The position numbers and the translations under genes were made by a program. This document shows, piece by piece, positions 28,254-37,972 of a stretch of DNA of 64,000 nt. Under the pieces are notes generated by a model. It saw only the letters and a list, made by a program, of their open reading frames with translations, had not been told where the DNA came from and made no database searches. Source of the DNA: Sulfobacillus benefaciens. GTDB lineage: Bacteria; Bacillota; Sulfobacillia; Sulfobacillales; Sulfobacillaceae. Numbering within the stretch: position 1 is the stretch's first letter; every line of letters starts with the position of its first letter. Location of the stretch: the NCBI GenBank assembly GCA_003023725.1, contig PXYT01000012.1, positions 42,548 to 106,547 on the forward strand, written 5' to 3'.

Positions 28254-29620
28254 TGGGGTCCCCCCCAATCCGCGAGCTTTTCGTACAACGTCTCAAAATT
28301 CATGCCATGGGAAGCCTTGAGCAGGATCACGTCGCCCTCGCGAATATTGTCGTGGATCCATCTCATAGCCTCCTCGAGGTTCCCCACCCATTCTGCGCAA
28401 CTCGTTCGCTCCGCATTTGCGGCTTGGGCAATCTGGTGTGCCCGGGACCCTACCGCTAGAATCAAGTCCGCATGGTGTCCTGCAAACGTTCCCACTTCTT
28501 CATGTGCCGTAATTTCCTGGCTGCCCAACTCCAGCATATCTCCCAGTACGGCAATCCGGCGCCCAGCCGATGGCTGGGCCTTTAGGACCTCGAGGCTCAT
28601 TTTCATTGAAGCGGGGCTGGCATTGTAGTAATCACAAAAGACGGTCAGCGATCCGATTTTTCGCCGTTGCAGGCGGCCCGTTCCAGGATCCACGCCCTGA
28701 AGCCCCCGGGAAATCTCATCGTAATCAAGACCCAAAACATTTCCCACCAAAAGGGCAGCAGCTACGGTATATCCATGCTGTCTTCCGAGCCAGGGAACAC
28801 GCAATGTGATTACCTGGCCCCGGTGCCACAGCGTGACTTCGGTTTCATTCTCCTTCATGCGCACATTTTTTATGACAACGTCCCCGGACCGATAGCCAAA
28901 CCACAAAACCTTATACCCATCAAGATTTTCTCCTAGTTGGCGCACCAGCGGGTCATCGTTGTTGAGAATCGCGGTACCACCTTCCCTCAAGCCTTCCAGA
29001 ATTTCCCCCTTGGCGCGTTGAATATTCGCTATGCTCCCCAAGGATTCCAAATGGTTCGGGCCAATATTGGTAATGACCGCCACCTCCGGCGGCGTAATTT
29101 GAGTGAGGGTCCGTATTTCTCCTAACGCCCTCATTCCCATTTCCGAAACGAAATGCGTCATCGTGTCGGGGCTGTGCAAAAAAGACAGGGGAATGCCGAT
29201 CGCCGTGTTATAGTTCCCTTGTGACTTTCCCACCACAAACCGTGAGGCCAGAACTGCTGCCACAAGTTCTTTAAGGCTAGTTTTTCCGACACTGCCAGTA
29301 ATCCCTACAACAGTAATATGCCTACGCTCAATCAAGGTTCGGGTCAACTGGCCCATAGCCTGAAGAGGAGATTCTACCACCAAAGCCGGTCCCGAAAGCG
29401 GGTCAAATGTGGATTCTGTCAAGGCTACGCCACCTTGGTGCCACACCTCGGGAACAAATTGATGCCCATGAGTCCGGCTTCCTGGAAGAGCAACAAATAA
29501 CGTGCCCGGCCGCACTTCCCGACTGTCAATGGTAATGTCCCGCAACCTGTCATCTAAACGCACCCCCACCGCGTGGGCTCCACAGATCTCAGCTACATCC
29601 TTAAATGTCAATTCCATCAT
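28250..29620 (-). CDS. murF: UDP-MurNAc-tripeptide:D-Ala-D-Ala ligase
   Basis: 456 residues. Adds D-Ala-D-Ala to UDP-MurNAc-tripeptide with ATP. Mur ligase domains in order: N-terminal substrate domain, the ATP loop GITGSVGKTSLKELV (about 105-119), ITNIGPNHLESLGS, and the C-terminal domain with YNASPASMKMSL and VLGDMLELG. It overlaps murE by ATGA upstream and mraY by ATGA downstream, in the dcw operon. Confidence 0.96.
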   Translation of the reverse strand: MMELTFKDVAEICGAHAVGVRLDDRLRDITIDSREVRPGTLFVALPGSRTHGHQFVPEVWHQGGVALTESTFDPLSGPALVVESPLQAMGQLTRTLIERRHITVVGITGSVGKTSLKELVAAVLASRFVVGKSQGNYNTAIGIPLSFLHSPDTMTHFVSEMGMRALGEIRTLTQITPPEVAVITNIGPNHLESLGSIANIQRAKGEILEGLREGGTAILNNDDPLVRQLGENLDGYKVLWFGYRSGDVVIKNVRMKENETEVTLWHRGQVITLRVPWLGRQHGYTVAAALLVGNVLGLDYDEISRGLQGVDPGTGRLQRRKIGSLTVFCDYYNASPASMKMSLEVLKAQPSAGRRIAVLGDMLELGSQEITAHEEVGTFAGHHADLILAVGSRAHQIAQAANAERTSCAEWVGNLEEAMRWIHDNIREGDVILLKASHGMNFETLYEKLADWGGPQ

Positions 29621-31101
29621 AACTTTTTGAGCTCCCGCAGGGCCTGACGGGCCACTTCCCGATCATCAAAATAGATAGTTCCATCCCGGTAAATCTGATA
29701 CGTTTCGTGGCCTTTTCCCAAAATAAAGACAACATCTCCAGGCTGAGTCTTTTGTAATGCTACCCGTATCGCGCGCTCCCGGTCCAATTCAACGTCGTAC
29801 GGAGTACCCGTAGGTTGCAATCCTTCCCGGATTTGGGCGATGATGTCCATCGGGTCTTCGGACCGTGGATTGTCTGCCGTTAACATCACCCAGTCCGCCA
29901 ATCTTCCCGCCGCCTCCCCCATCAAGGCTCTCTTACCACGGTCCCTATCTCCCCCCGCGCCAAAGACCACCCGCACTGCTCCCACCGTGAACTCTCTGGC
30001 TGTGCGAAGCACGTTTTCTACCCCATCCGGAGTATGGGCATAGTCAACGATAACCGTGAACGGCTGACCTTCATCAATCCGCTCAAAACGTCCCGGAACT
30101 CCGGGATATCTCGCCAGAGCTTCAGCCATTTGCCTGGGAGACAATCCATAAATGTACCCCACGCTCATCGCGGCCAAGGCATTAAGGACATTGAAGGTTC
30201 CCGTCATATCGAACTCGATTGCCTGTTTTTCCCCATTCGGAAAAGTGGCTAAAAATTGTACTCCCCGACTGCCCACGGTAACCATGCTACCCGCGACATC
30301 GGCGCCTTCCTGAAGCCCGTAGGTCAGAACCGGCACGGAACACATGTCGATCAAGCGCTTTGAGTAGGCATCATCACCATTAATGATGGCGGCACGTGGG
30401 CCTGTCTTGCTGTTTCCCTGCCCCAGTCGCTGAAACAACAGAGCCTTAGCCAGAAAATATGATTCCAAATCCTTGTGAAAATCCAAGTGATCCTGAGTTA
30501 AATTAGTAAACACCGCAACGTCATATTGGACCTGATCCACCCGCGACAAGGCCAGTGCGTGCGACGACACCTCCATAACCGCTGCCCGCATGCCCCGATC
30601 GACCATGTGGCGCAAGAGACTCTGCAAGTCCGGGGACTCTGGCGTCGTCCTCGTCACTTTATAACTGTCTTGTCCCATTAAGGTATAAAGGGTGCCCGTG
30701 AGACCGGTAGGGATATCATTGGCCTCCAATAAGGCTCGAATAATATGCGTTGTGGTAGTCTTGCCGTTAGTCCCCGTCACGCCAATCATCGCCAGCCGGC
30801 TTGATGGACTCCCATAAAATTTATCCGCCACTCGGGCCATCGCCTGCCGGGCATTTTTTACCACAACACCGGCCTTGCCGTCCGGAATGGCATTGGCACG
30901 TTCCACGAGAAACGCATTAGCTCCCCGGCTAGCCGCCTCCCCACAAAACAAATGACCATCGGTCCGGAAACCCGGTATGGCACAGAAAAGGTTGTCGCTT
31001 GTGACATGCCGGGAGTCATAAGCAATACCGCTTATTTCAATGTCCGCATTCCCGATACCAGTAGCACCGGGAATCACAGCAATCAGTTCCTTAAATGTCA
31101 T
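29617..31101 (-). CDS. murE: UDP-MurNAc-L-Ala-D-Glu:meso-diaminopimelate ligase
   Basis: 494 residues from the ATG at 31101 (GGGAGG upstream); the frame is open to 31245 but that part overlaps spoVD. Adds the third residue of the stem peptide. Seen: YDSRHVTSDNLFCAIPG, the ATP loop GVTGTNGKTTTTHII (about 110), TNLTQDHLDFH, and near the C-terminus DNPRSEDPM. The DNPR motif is the signature that selects meso-DAP rather than lysine. It ends overlapping murF. Confidence 0.96.
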   Translation of the reverse strand: MTFKELIAVIPGATGIGNADIEISGIAYDSRHVTSDNLFCAIPGFRTDGHLFCGEAASRGANAFLVERANAIPDGKAGVVVKNARQAMARVADKFYGSPSSRLAMIGVTGTNGKTTTTHIIRALLEANDIPTGLTGTLYTLMGQDSYKVTRTTPESPDLQSLLRHMVDRGMRAAVMEVSSHALALSRVDQVQYDVAVFTNLTQDHLDFHKDLESYFLAKALLFQRLGQGNSKTGPRAAIINGDDAYSKRLIDMCSVPVLTYGLQEGADVAGSMVTVGSRGVQFLATFPNGEKQAIEFDMTGTFNVLNALAAMSVGYIYGLSPRQMAEALARYPGVPGRFERIDEGQPFTVIVDYAHTPDGVENVLRTAREFTVGAVRVVFGAGGDRDRGKRALMGEAAGRLADWVMLTADNPRSEDPMDIIAQIREGLQPTGTPYDVELDRERAIRVALQKTQPGDVVFILGKGHETYQIYRDGTIYFDDREVARQALRELKKL

Positions 31102-31144
31102 CCCGTGGCCTCCCACTTTGTCTCCCTTGACTTTCACGGCCGGT

Positions 31145-33244
31145 CTAGGCAGTCCACACCTCCACTGTTGTTCCGGCACGAACTTGTGTCCCCGGGGCAA
31201 TGGATTGCTTTCGTACATACCCTCCTCGTCTTTGTCCCCGATCATACACGTTCACACCCATTTCCCAAGCCAAGTAGGTCGCCTGCGGAATCGTCAACCC
31301 GCTAAATCGTGGTACAGTGACCCACTCGAGGTAGATGCGAGGTGAGGATCCCAATCTGAGTCGCAATATCGTTCCGGCCCGTCTGTAACCACCATATTCC
31401 ACGGATTGGTCACAGACTACATCTCCTTGCCCTACAAATTGTACCGGAAAACCAAAGGCTGCGGCATCTCGCTGAGCGGTTTCGGGATCCAAATTCACCA
31501 AACTCGGGACCATAGCCGGTTCTCCGGATTTCGGTGGTGTGATAGGTTCCGTGGCGGGAATCTTTAAATACTTAAAGATAGCCCGTATGAGATGACCGAA
31601 AATGGGGGCGGCCACCTGACCCCCATAGTAGGCCCCAACCGGTTCATCCACATTTACGATGATCGCCACCTCGGGATGGGGAACCGGGCCGAACCCGACA
31701 AAAGACGCAATATAGACCCCCTTTTCTGTTCTCCTGTTGACCACTTTTTGCGCTGTCCCGGTCTTCCCGGCAACCCGGTAACCGGGCACCTGTGCCAATC
31801 TACCCGTACCTTGAGATATGACTTCAGCCATCATCTCCTGAACTCTCCCGGCAACTTCAGGGGTCACGACCCGCCTCACCACTTGCCGGTCAAAAGTTTT
31901 CACCACCTCGCCTCGATGGTTAATAATGCGTTTCATCACATGCGGCGTCAATAGATTGCCATCATTGGCCAGGGACGCAATAGCCGTGAGCAATGCGAGT
32001 GGTGTAACCGTAAGAGTTTGCCCAAATGCCATAATTGCCAAATCCAGGGGGGTGACCTTTTTCGCCGGCGGCGTGAGGCCCAAGGTTTCACCTGGTAAAT
32101 CGATATGGGTTCGGGACCGCAAACCAAAACGCGCAAGATATTCATAAAATTTCGATACGCCAATCCCGAGCCCTAAGTCCATAAACCCCACATTGCAGGA
32201 ATTTTTCACCACTTGACTAAGATTTTGTTCTCCATGCCCTTGTGGTCTCCAGCAATTAACCCGCCTGCCCAGCACATTCTTGAACCCAGGGCAAAAGTAA
32301 TGAGAATCGGGGGTCGCGCTCCCTTCTTGAAGGGCCGCAGCCAGCGTCACCGGTTTGAAAATGGATCCCGGAGGAATGGCATCGGAAACGGGTAAAACCC
32401 GGTATTGTTTCGGACTATAGTCTCGGTAATGATTCGGATCCATTGTGGGACGTTGAGCCATCGCCAGAATGCCTCCAGTAGCCGGATGCATAACAACAAT
32501 ACTCACCGATTTGCCCCGGGTTTGAATCATGGCCTGTTCACAGGCTCGTTCCGCCATCGACTGAATGTTTTCGTCGAGACTAAGTTCAACCGTGTCACCT
32601 TGCACGGATGGAATCACGCGGGTTTGCGCAAACTTAACCGCTTGTCCGGTTACATCGGACTCTTCCTGAATACTTCCGGGTTTTCCCACTAAATATTTGT
32701 CATAGGTCAATTCCACGCCCGCTAGTCCCTGATTGTCGATTCCTGTGAAGCCCAAAACCGGCCCGGCCAGGTCTCCTTGCGGATAATAACGAGCCGTTTC
32801 TGTCAAAAGATATATCCCTGGCAAGGCACCCAATTGCCCCTTCACAGCTTGCATTTCCTGCCCGGATATTCGCCGTTTGACCCAGACGAATCCCTGCCGC
32901 CGCTGCAACCGTCTTTGCAATGTCGTTCGAGGCAAGTTCAGCAACGTCGACAACAAAATCACCTCGTCATCCCGGTGCTTGCGGGTTTGAATGGGAATAG
33001 CATAAACCGAGTAGGCATGATGACTGCCAGCTAACAGGCGGCCGTTCCGATCAACGATGTTTCCTCGAAAAGGCACCAAAGGCACGCCCCGAAAATGTAT
33101 TCCATCAGCCAATGCCTTTAAATCTGCCGAATCCACTCCCTGAATATCCGCCAGTCTCCCCAACAGCACTAGGTCAAACAGGCTGATAAAACTCATGACA
33201 ATAAAAGTCCGCCGCTTTATGATTAGTGTCGGTCGATTCGTCAT
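31145..33244 (-). CDS. spoVD: Class B penicillin-binding protein with two PASTA domains (SpoVD-like)
   Basis: 699 residues. One N-terminal transmembrane helix (about 10-30), a dimerisation domain (RGNIVDRNGRLLA), a transpeptidase domain with SIFK (active Ser, about 297), SCN (about 352) and KTGTAQK (about 500), then two PASTA-like repeats (about 570-699; VPSLVNLDPETAQ and VPRFSGLTIPQAT). This is the SpoVD layout in spore formers; SpoVD acts with SpoVE in cortex synthesis. A division role as FtsI is also possible. It directly follows the paralogue pbpB. Confidence 0.93.
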   Translation of the reverse strand: MTNRPTLIIKRRTFIVMSFISLFDLVLLGRLADIQGVDSADLKALADGIHFRGVPLVPFRGNIVDRNGRLLAGSHHAYSVYAIPIQTRKHRDDEVILLSTLLNLPRTTLQRRLQRRQGFVWVKRRISGQEMQAVKGQLGALPGIYLLTETARYYPQGDLAGPVLGFTGIDNQGLAGVELTYDKYLVGKPGSIQEESDVTGQAVKFAQTRVIPSVQGDTVELSLDENIQSMAERACEQAMIQTRGKSVSIVVMHPATGGILAMAQRPTMDPNHYRDYSPKQYRVLPVSDAIPPGSIFKPVTLAAALQEGSATPDSHYFCPGFKNVLGRRVNCWRPQGHGEQNLSQVVKNSCNVGFMDLGLGIGVSKFYEYLARFGLRSRTHIDLPGETLGLTPPAKKVTPLDLAIMAFGQTLTVTPLALLTAIASLANDGNLLTPHVMKRIINHRGEVVKTFDRQVVRRVVTPEVAGRVQEMMAEVISQGTGRLAQVPGYRVAGKTGTAQKVVNRRTEKGVYIASFVGFGPVPHPEVAIIVNVDEPVGAYYGGQVAAPIFGHLIRAIFKYLKIPATEPITPPKSGEPAMVPSLVNLDPETAQRDAAAFGFPVQFVGQGDVVCDQSVEYGGYRRAGTILRLRLGSSPRIYLEWVTVPRFSGLTIPQATYLAWEMGVNVYDRGQRRGGYVRKQSIAPGTQVRAGTTVEVWTA

Positions 33245-33321
33245 CTTGCGAGCCTCCTCGCCTGAGTCTCAGGCTTGGTTACTCACAATTTTTATGTCCC
33301 GACGCCGGTCAGCAGAACCAT

Positions 33322-35043
33322 TCAGGGTTTAAACGGCTTCGCCCCGTTATCCGCTCCGGCATACGGCTTTATCTTCCAGTACTTGAACAGATAGGTGGCA
33401 ATGTGTTTCCACACAGGAGCTGACACTTGGTCTCCGTAAAACAGTTTGCCGACAGGCCTGTTGATCATCACGAGCATAATAAACCGCGGGTGAGGAACGG
33501 GTCCAAATCCCATGTACGATGCCACAAATAAGCTGTTCGACGTTTTTCCGTCAATGATCTTTTGTGATGTTCCGGTTTTTCCACCGATGACATACCCTGG
33601 CACCTGCGCAGGCACTCCTGTGCCCTTGGTAGCTTCCAACACCATCATGTGCTCAATTTCTTTAGCAACCTTGACGCTGTCGGGTTTAGATTCGACGCGC
33701 GGTTTCACGGCATGAATCACTTTTCCCGTCGGCGACAAAACCGCTTTGACGATGTGGGGCTGCATCATCGTACCATGATTAGGGATAACGGAATCCGCCG
33801 CAATCATTTGCATCGGAGTCACGGCCATGCCTTGGCCAAATCCCATCGTAGCCAGGTCGACCGCATTCACTTGCTTTTTAGAAATCCATACACCACTGGA
33901 ATCACCGGGCAAACCGACATTGCTAGGATGGTCGAGACCAAATGCCTTAATATAATGAAATAGCCCGTTGACTCCAACCTTGAGCGCAACGTCCATGAAT
34001 ACTTGGTCCGACGATACTTCCAATCCCCGCGTCAGCGTAATCCATCCCCACCCCACTGGATTCCAATCATTGATACGAACGCCATCGACAATTTTGTAGC
34101 CCCGGGTATCGAACATGCTGTTGGGTGTAAACAGGCCCAGTCCCAAGCCCGCCGACGCGGTAACGGGCTTGAAGATGGACCCGGGCGGAACAGGGTCCTG
34201 AACGGCATAATTCGTCATTTGCAATGGGGTCGCCGAGTAATAATTATTGGGATTGAAATTTGGCCAGTTCGCCAGGGCAAGCACAGAGCCGGTATGAGGA
34301 TTTAATATGACCACCGTACCGTTTAAAGCGTGAGCTCGCTTGACACCCCATTTCAACCATTTCTGGGCCACCGCCTCGATATTGGCATCCATTGTCAGCT
34401 GGACCGTATCGCCGGGTGTTGGAGGCTTGTATGCCTGCTGCCATTGCGGAAGCGCTTGCCCGCTGGCATCAGTCGGAACCACCCAATATCCGGGCTTTCC
34501 TGCCAAGATCTTGTTGTCTTCATATTCGATCCCAGCCAGTCCTTGCCCATTGGCCCCCACCATGCCAATGACTTGGGAGGCGAGTGTTCCGTTGGGATAT
34601 TCCTGACCGTTGGCAGGAACCACACTGACCCCCGTTAAATTAAGCTGCTGAATCTTGTGAGCCACGGTCATAGACACCGACCGATCCAGTAGGGCATACC
34701 AAGAGTTGTTGCTCATCACCTTGTCCAATAAAGTCTCTTTAAACGGCAAATACTTGGCCAGCACAGCGGCTTCTTGAGCAGGATGCGCGACATACTTCGG
34801 TGCTGCCACAACTTGGTATGTTGGCACATCCATGGCCAAAATTCTGCCGTTGCGATCGACAATCTGTCCTCTCGGTGCAAGCAACGTAATCTTGTGAACG
34901 TGAATATTTCGTGCATAAGCCTGAAGACGCGAGGCATCTGCCAGCTGAATGACAACGAGTCTAACAACCAAAATCGCCATAAACAGCCCTGAAAATATTA
35001 ATGTCCATAAGGCGCGCCACTGGACTGATCTGCGTGTTTTCAT
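33322..35043 (-). CDS. pbpB: Class B penicillin-binding protein (division transpeptidase, FtsI/PBP2B-like)
   Basis: 573 residues. N-terminal helix (about 13-33), RGQIVDRNGRILA, and a transpeptidase domain with SIFKPVTA (active Ser), SSDQ at the SxN position and GGKTGTSQK. It lacks PASTA domains, unlike many Firmicute PBP2B proteins. It sits between ftsL, which it overlaps by 4 bp, and spoVD, so it is the best candidate for the vegetative septal transpeptidase. The SxN motif reading SSD is slightly unusual. Confidence 0.92.
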   Translation of the reverse strand: MKTRRSVQWRALWTLIFSGLFMAILVVRLVVIQLADASRLQAYARNIHVHKITLLAPRGQIVDRNGRILAMDVPTYQVVAAPKYVAHPAQEAAVLAKYLPFKETLLDKVMSNNSWYALLDRSVSMTVAHKIQQLNLTGVSVVPANGQEYPNGTLASQVIGMVGANGQGLAGIEYEDNKILAGKPGYWVVPTDASGQALPQWQQAYKPPTPGDTVQLTMDANIEAVAQKWLKWGVKRAHALNGTVVILNPHTGSVLALANWPNFNPNNYYSATPLQMTNYAVQDPVPPGSIFKPVTASAGLGLGLFTPNSMFDTRGYKIVDGVRINDWNPVGWGWITLTRGLEVSSDQVFMDVALKVGVNGLFHYIKAFGLDHPSNVGLPGDSSGVWISKKQVNAVDLATMGFGQGMAVTPMQMIAADSVIPNHGTMMQPHIVKAVLSPTGKVIHAVKPRVESKPDSVKVAKEIEHMMVLEATKGTGVPAQVPGYVIGGKTGTSQKIIDGKTSNSLFVASYMGFGPVPHPRFIMLVMINRPVGKLFYGDQVSAPVWKHIATYLFKYWKIKPYAGADNGAKPFKP

Positions 35044-35513
35044 GACTTCACAACGGCTCCCCGCAGTTGGTTAATCCACTGGTCAACCAACTTAATCCAT
35101 GTCATGTGTGCTTCGCCAACGGACACGGCGGGCTGAGATGGCGAACCCGAAGACCGGGTGTGAACGGTTTGCCGCGGAGAAACCATAGTAAGATGCATCT
35201 TCGAAGCGTCTTGGTTCAGCACCTTAGAAGAACTTAATGAGGCCACCGTCGCCGAAAGAACTTGCTGTTCGCGTTGAAGGTGAGTGTAGCGAGCTTGTAA
35301 TTGATCAACTTGGTAGCCCATAACCATCACATGAATGGCCAAAACCGAGGCTGCCATGGCTGCTCCCCACAAGCCGCCAATCCACAGGATCGTGCCAGCC
35401 CATGGGTTGCGTTTGCGCCGGGGAACGGTCTTTTCTTTATATCGAAGCTTTTTCTCCCAAATCCGCGCTAGATTACCTTCGTTAAAACCGTTTTGTGGCT
35501 CATGGTCGATCAT
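35040..35513 (-). CDS. ftsL: FtsL-like bitopic division protein
   Basis: 157 residues. A basic cytoplasmic tail (about 1-37, rich in K/R), one transmembrane helix (about 40-62), and a short extracytoplasmic coiled coil (about 70-100). The sequence is poorly conserved, as FtsL always is; topology and position between rsmH and pbpB support the call. The tail after residue 105 is Ser/Thr-rich and longer than in typical FtsL. FtsL joins DivIB and DivIC in the divisome. Overlaps pbpB by 4 bp. Confidence 0.75.
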   Translation of the reverse strand: MIDHEPQNGFNEGNLARIWEKKLRYKEKTVPRRKRNPWAGTILWIGGLWGAAMAASVLAIHVMVMGYQVDQLQARYTHLQREQQVLSATVASLSSSKVLNQDASKMHLTMVSPRQTVHTRSSGSPSQPAVSVGEAHMTWIKLVDQWINQLRGAVVKS

Positions 35514-35618
35514 GGTGCGTTCTCCTCCCTACTTTGTCGATTATTCAGTGTTTATGGCATTTATCCACTTCTTTGTCGAATATAGTGCAACACTTCGCCG
35601 GCATCCGACTCTTGTTTG

Positions 35619-36509
35619 TTAAAAATGTTCAAAAACGCGCATTTTGGCAGAACGGGACCGGGGATTTTCCAAAACTTCCTCGTCTGAAGGCGTTAGAGGG
35701 TGTTTGGTCACAATGTGTCCCTTTTGTTCCTGTGCCCATTGCCTGAAGACATGCTTGACAATGCGATCTTCGAGAGAATGAAAGGATATCACCACCACCC
35801 GGCCTTTGGGTGCGATGAGATGTTGGGACGCTTCCAACCCTTGATTCAAGGCACCCAATTCATCATTAACCCAAATTCGTAATGCTTGAAATGTTCTGCG
35901 AGCCGGATGTCCTCCGGTTCTCCGCGCAGATGCAGGAATTGCCGCTTTAATTAATTCCACCAACTGCCCGGTCGTACGAATGGGTTCCCGTTCCCGAGCC
36001 TTGACGATAAAATCAGCAATCCGCCGAGCCCACCGTTCTTCACCCCATTCACGCAGCGCATGGGTAATTTCTTCCTTCGAGCGCATGTTGACCAGCCGGA
36101 AGGCCGTGAGTGGGTTGGAGGGATCCATGCGCATATCCAGTGTCGCATCCGCTTGATAAGTAAATCCCCGTGACGAATCATCGAATTGCGGTGACGATAC
36201 CCCCAAATCAAAGAAAATTCCGGCAATGTGACCGTGAAGAGATGGATCAATTTTCTGATCCATGTCACGAAAATTGGCACGTATCCAGGTGATTCGGTTG
36301 GAAAAAGCACCCAACCGTTCTTTGGCCGCATCAATGGCAACGGGATCTTGGTCGAACGCAATCAGGCACACGTGAGGATACTGGGACAGCAATTGAAGGC
36401 TATGCCCTCCGCCGCCAACGGTAGCATCAATGTAAACGCCTTCCTGATCCTGAACCCAATACTCCAGGGCCTCTTTACTTAAGACCGACACATGAGAATA
36501 TGTCATCAC
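35619..36509 (-). CDS. rsmH: 16S rRNA m4C1402 methyltransferase
   Basis: 296 residues (mraW). SAM-dependent N4-methylation of C1402 in 16S rRNA. Seen: HVSVLSKEALEYW, the SAM loop DATVGGGGHS (about 28-37), GIFFDLGVSSPQFDDSSRGFT (as GIFFDLGVSSPQ and RGFT) and the late VVISFHSLEDRIVKH. Start ATG at 36509, with another ATG at 36506. It follows mraZ, the usual opening of the dcw cluster. Confidence 0.97.
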   Translation of the reverse strand: MMTYSHVSVLSKEALEYWVQDQEGVYIDATVGGGGHSLQLLSQYPHVCLIAFDQDPVAIDAAKERLGAFSNRITWIRANFRDMDQKIDPSLHGHIAGIFFDLGVSSPQFDDSSRGFTYQADATLDMRMDPSNPLTAFRLVNMRSKEEITHALREWGEERWARRIADFIVKAREREPIRTTGQLVELIKAAIPASARRTGGHPARRTFQALRIWVNDELGALNQGLEASQHLIAPKGRVVVISFHSLEDRIVKHVFRQWAQEQKGHIVTKHPLTPSDEEVLENPRSRSAKMRVFEHF

Positions 36510-36518
36510 GCACCTCGA

Positions 36519-36950
36519 TCAAAATCCAAAATCAACCATCTTTTCGGCAACTTCCTCATAACTGGTCTGAGCCGACTGTTGGTACTTATCCCACCGTTCA
36601 GCCGCCCACAGTTCCACTCGTGTGCTGACTCCCACCAGTGTCACCTCGCGATCAATCCCGGCATGTTCACGCAATCTCGGAGGAACCGTCACACGATACT
36701 GCTTGTCTGTCTCAACGTCCTGAGCTCCGGCAAGAAATAGACGGGCAAAGGCACGAGCGTTGGCATTGGTCATGGGTAGAGCTTTTAGACGTTCCTCAAG
36801 TTTCCGCCATTCGGACATGGGATAGATAAAGAGGCATCCATCCAGTCCCTTGGTGATCACAAAGTGTACATCTAAGTCCTCGCGGAGTCTGGCAGGGATT
36901 GTGATCCGACCTTTATCGTCGAGAGTATGTTCGTATTCCCCCATGAGCAT
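36519..36950 (-). CDS. mraZ: Transcriptional regulator MraZ
   Basis: 143 residues from the ATG at 36950, the family length; the frame is open 15 codons further but there it crosses the operator. Two AbrB-like half-domains are visible: YEHTLDDKGRITIPARLRE (about 5-23) and KQYRVTVPPRLREHAG (about 82-97), each with the conserved DxxGR/VxxPxxLR pattern. MraZ is the repressor of its own dcw operon. Three 10-bp repeats directly upstream match a MraZ operator. Confidence 0.95.
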   Translation of the reverse strand: MLMGEYEHTLDDKGRITIPARLREDLDVHFVITKGLDGCLFIYPMSEWRKLEERLKALPMTNANARAFARLFLAGAQDVETDKQYRVTVPPRLREHAGIDREVTLVGVSTRVELWAAERWDKYQQSAQTSYEEVAEKMVDFGF

Positions 36951-36967
36951 GGTCAGATCCCCCCTTT

Positions 36968-36997
36968 CCCTCCACAACCCTCCACTTGCCTCCACTT
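36968..36997 (-). promoter_or_regulatory. MraZ operator: three 10-bp direct repeats
   Basis: On the minus strand AAGTGGAGGC, AAGTGGAGGG and TTGTGGAGGG follow one another with an exact 10-bp period, beginning 18 bp before the mraZ ATG. Tandem GTGG-type repeats with about 10-bp spacing are what MraZ octamers bind in other bacteria. The distance from the start codon suits autoregulation. Confidence 0.75.
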
Positions 36998-37622
36998 TTC
37001 AAATTCGCCATGAACCCTATGTTTCCTGCTTGTGCCGAAAAAGAATTTAATGCCAAATACTGGTATGTTACGACGGTGACAGACAATTTCCCATCCCCCG
37101 CCACCATCCCTGGCGCTTGCAGAACAGGGATATGCCGACAGGCCAATATGTCCTAAATTATGTTCGGACAATCCCAAGCCCATGCCTCCACACAAGGCAA
37201 AATAGCGGTGAGAACGGTGGAACCAGCCAATGTCGTAGAACGTATCTTTATCAGGTTCGGCAACGCATTCTTTGTATGACAGCGCACATTGGTGAAGCCA
37301 GGGGCCGTCGGTTCTCGAAAAAAGACGCGTAAATACTTTTCCATATTCTGCGTTCTTAAGCTCGAACGAACTAAAGTACCGGGATCGAAAAAGCCATCCC
37401 TGTCCATTAAATGGGTCATGACCTGCGACTGAGGAAGGGTTACGGAAATGGGGTGAATACAACATCGAAATGGGAAATAATACCGCAGGAAACACCGTTT
37501 CGGGAGCTCCAGCAGCTCGATGTGGCGGGGGCCCAGCCTGGCGATTGCGACGAGTGCCGCGTGGGTCGACTCAATGCTTGATGTCCTATACGTTGACGTG
37601 CAATGGTGCACTAAATCAAGGA
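36998..37622 (-). other. Long upstream region of mraZ with no confident gene
   Basis: About 625 bases between the tRNA-Ala hairpin and the mraZ operator. Two overlapping minus-strand ORFs cross it: 37611-37153 (152 codons) and 37495-36953 (180 codons). Neither has a good ribosome site or a family I recognise. The second runs through the MraZ operator and into mraZ. It must contain the dcw promoter, which I could not place with confidence. Confidence 0.4.
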
Positions 37623-37652
37623 GACTCCTGTCTGGCTCTGCAGACAGGAGTC
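37623..37652 (-). terminator. Perfect hairpin downstream of tRNA-Ala
   Basis: A 12-bp perfect inverted repeat (GACTCCTGTCTG / CAGACAGGAGTC) with a 6-base loop begins 10 bases after the tRNA 3' end. The following minus-strand sequence (TCCTTGATTT) is only weakly T-rich. It likely ends the tRNA transcript. Confidence 0.65.
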
Positions 37653-37661
37653 ATGTAGAAT

Positions 37662-37737
<76 letters not shown>

Positions 37738-37748
37738 AACGCATGGCA

Positions 37749-37777
37749 ATTATATCGGCCTACGCCTTGATTGTCAA
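37749..37777 (-). promoter_or_regulatory. Consensus sigma-A promoter of tRNA-Ala
   Basis: Minus strand TTGACA (37777-37772), 17-nt spacer, TATAAT (37754-37749). Both hexamers match the consensus perfectly. The start would fall near 37742, five bases before the tRNA. Confidence 0.92.
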
Positions 37778-37972
37778 GAAACATGGCCCAACCGCAACCA
37801 ACGGGCATCTTATCCAAGAAAGTTAACTGCGGGTCCCTTCGCAGCCCGCCTTGCGCCGTGGTGAAAGGCCTGCATCACGAGGCTGGCGTGGCACTGGGGC
37901 CCATCGAACACGGCGTCCTGGACGCTTTCCTTTCCCCCATTCATTCATCCCTGGCATCACACTCTGCGCACT

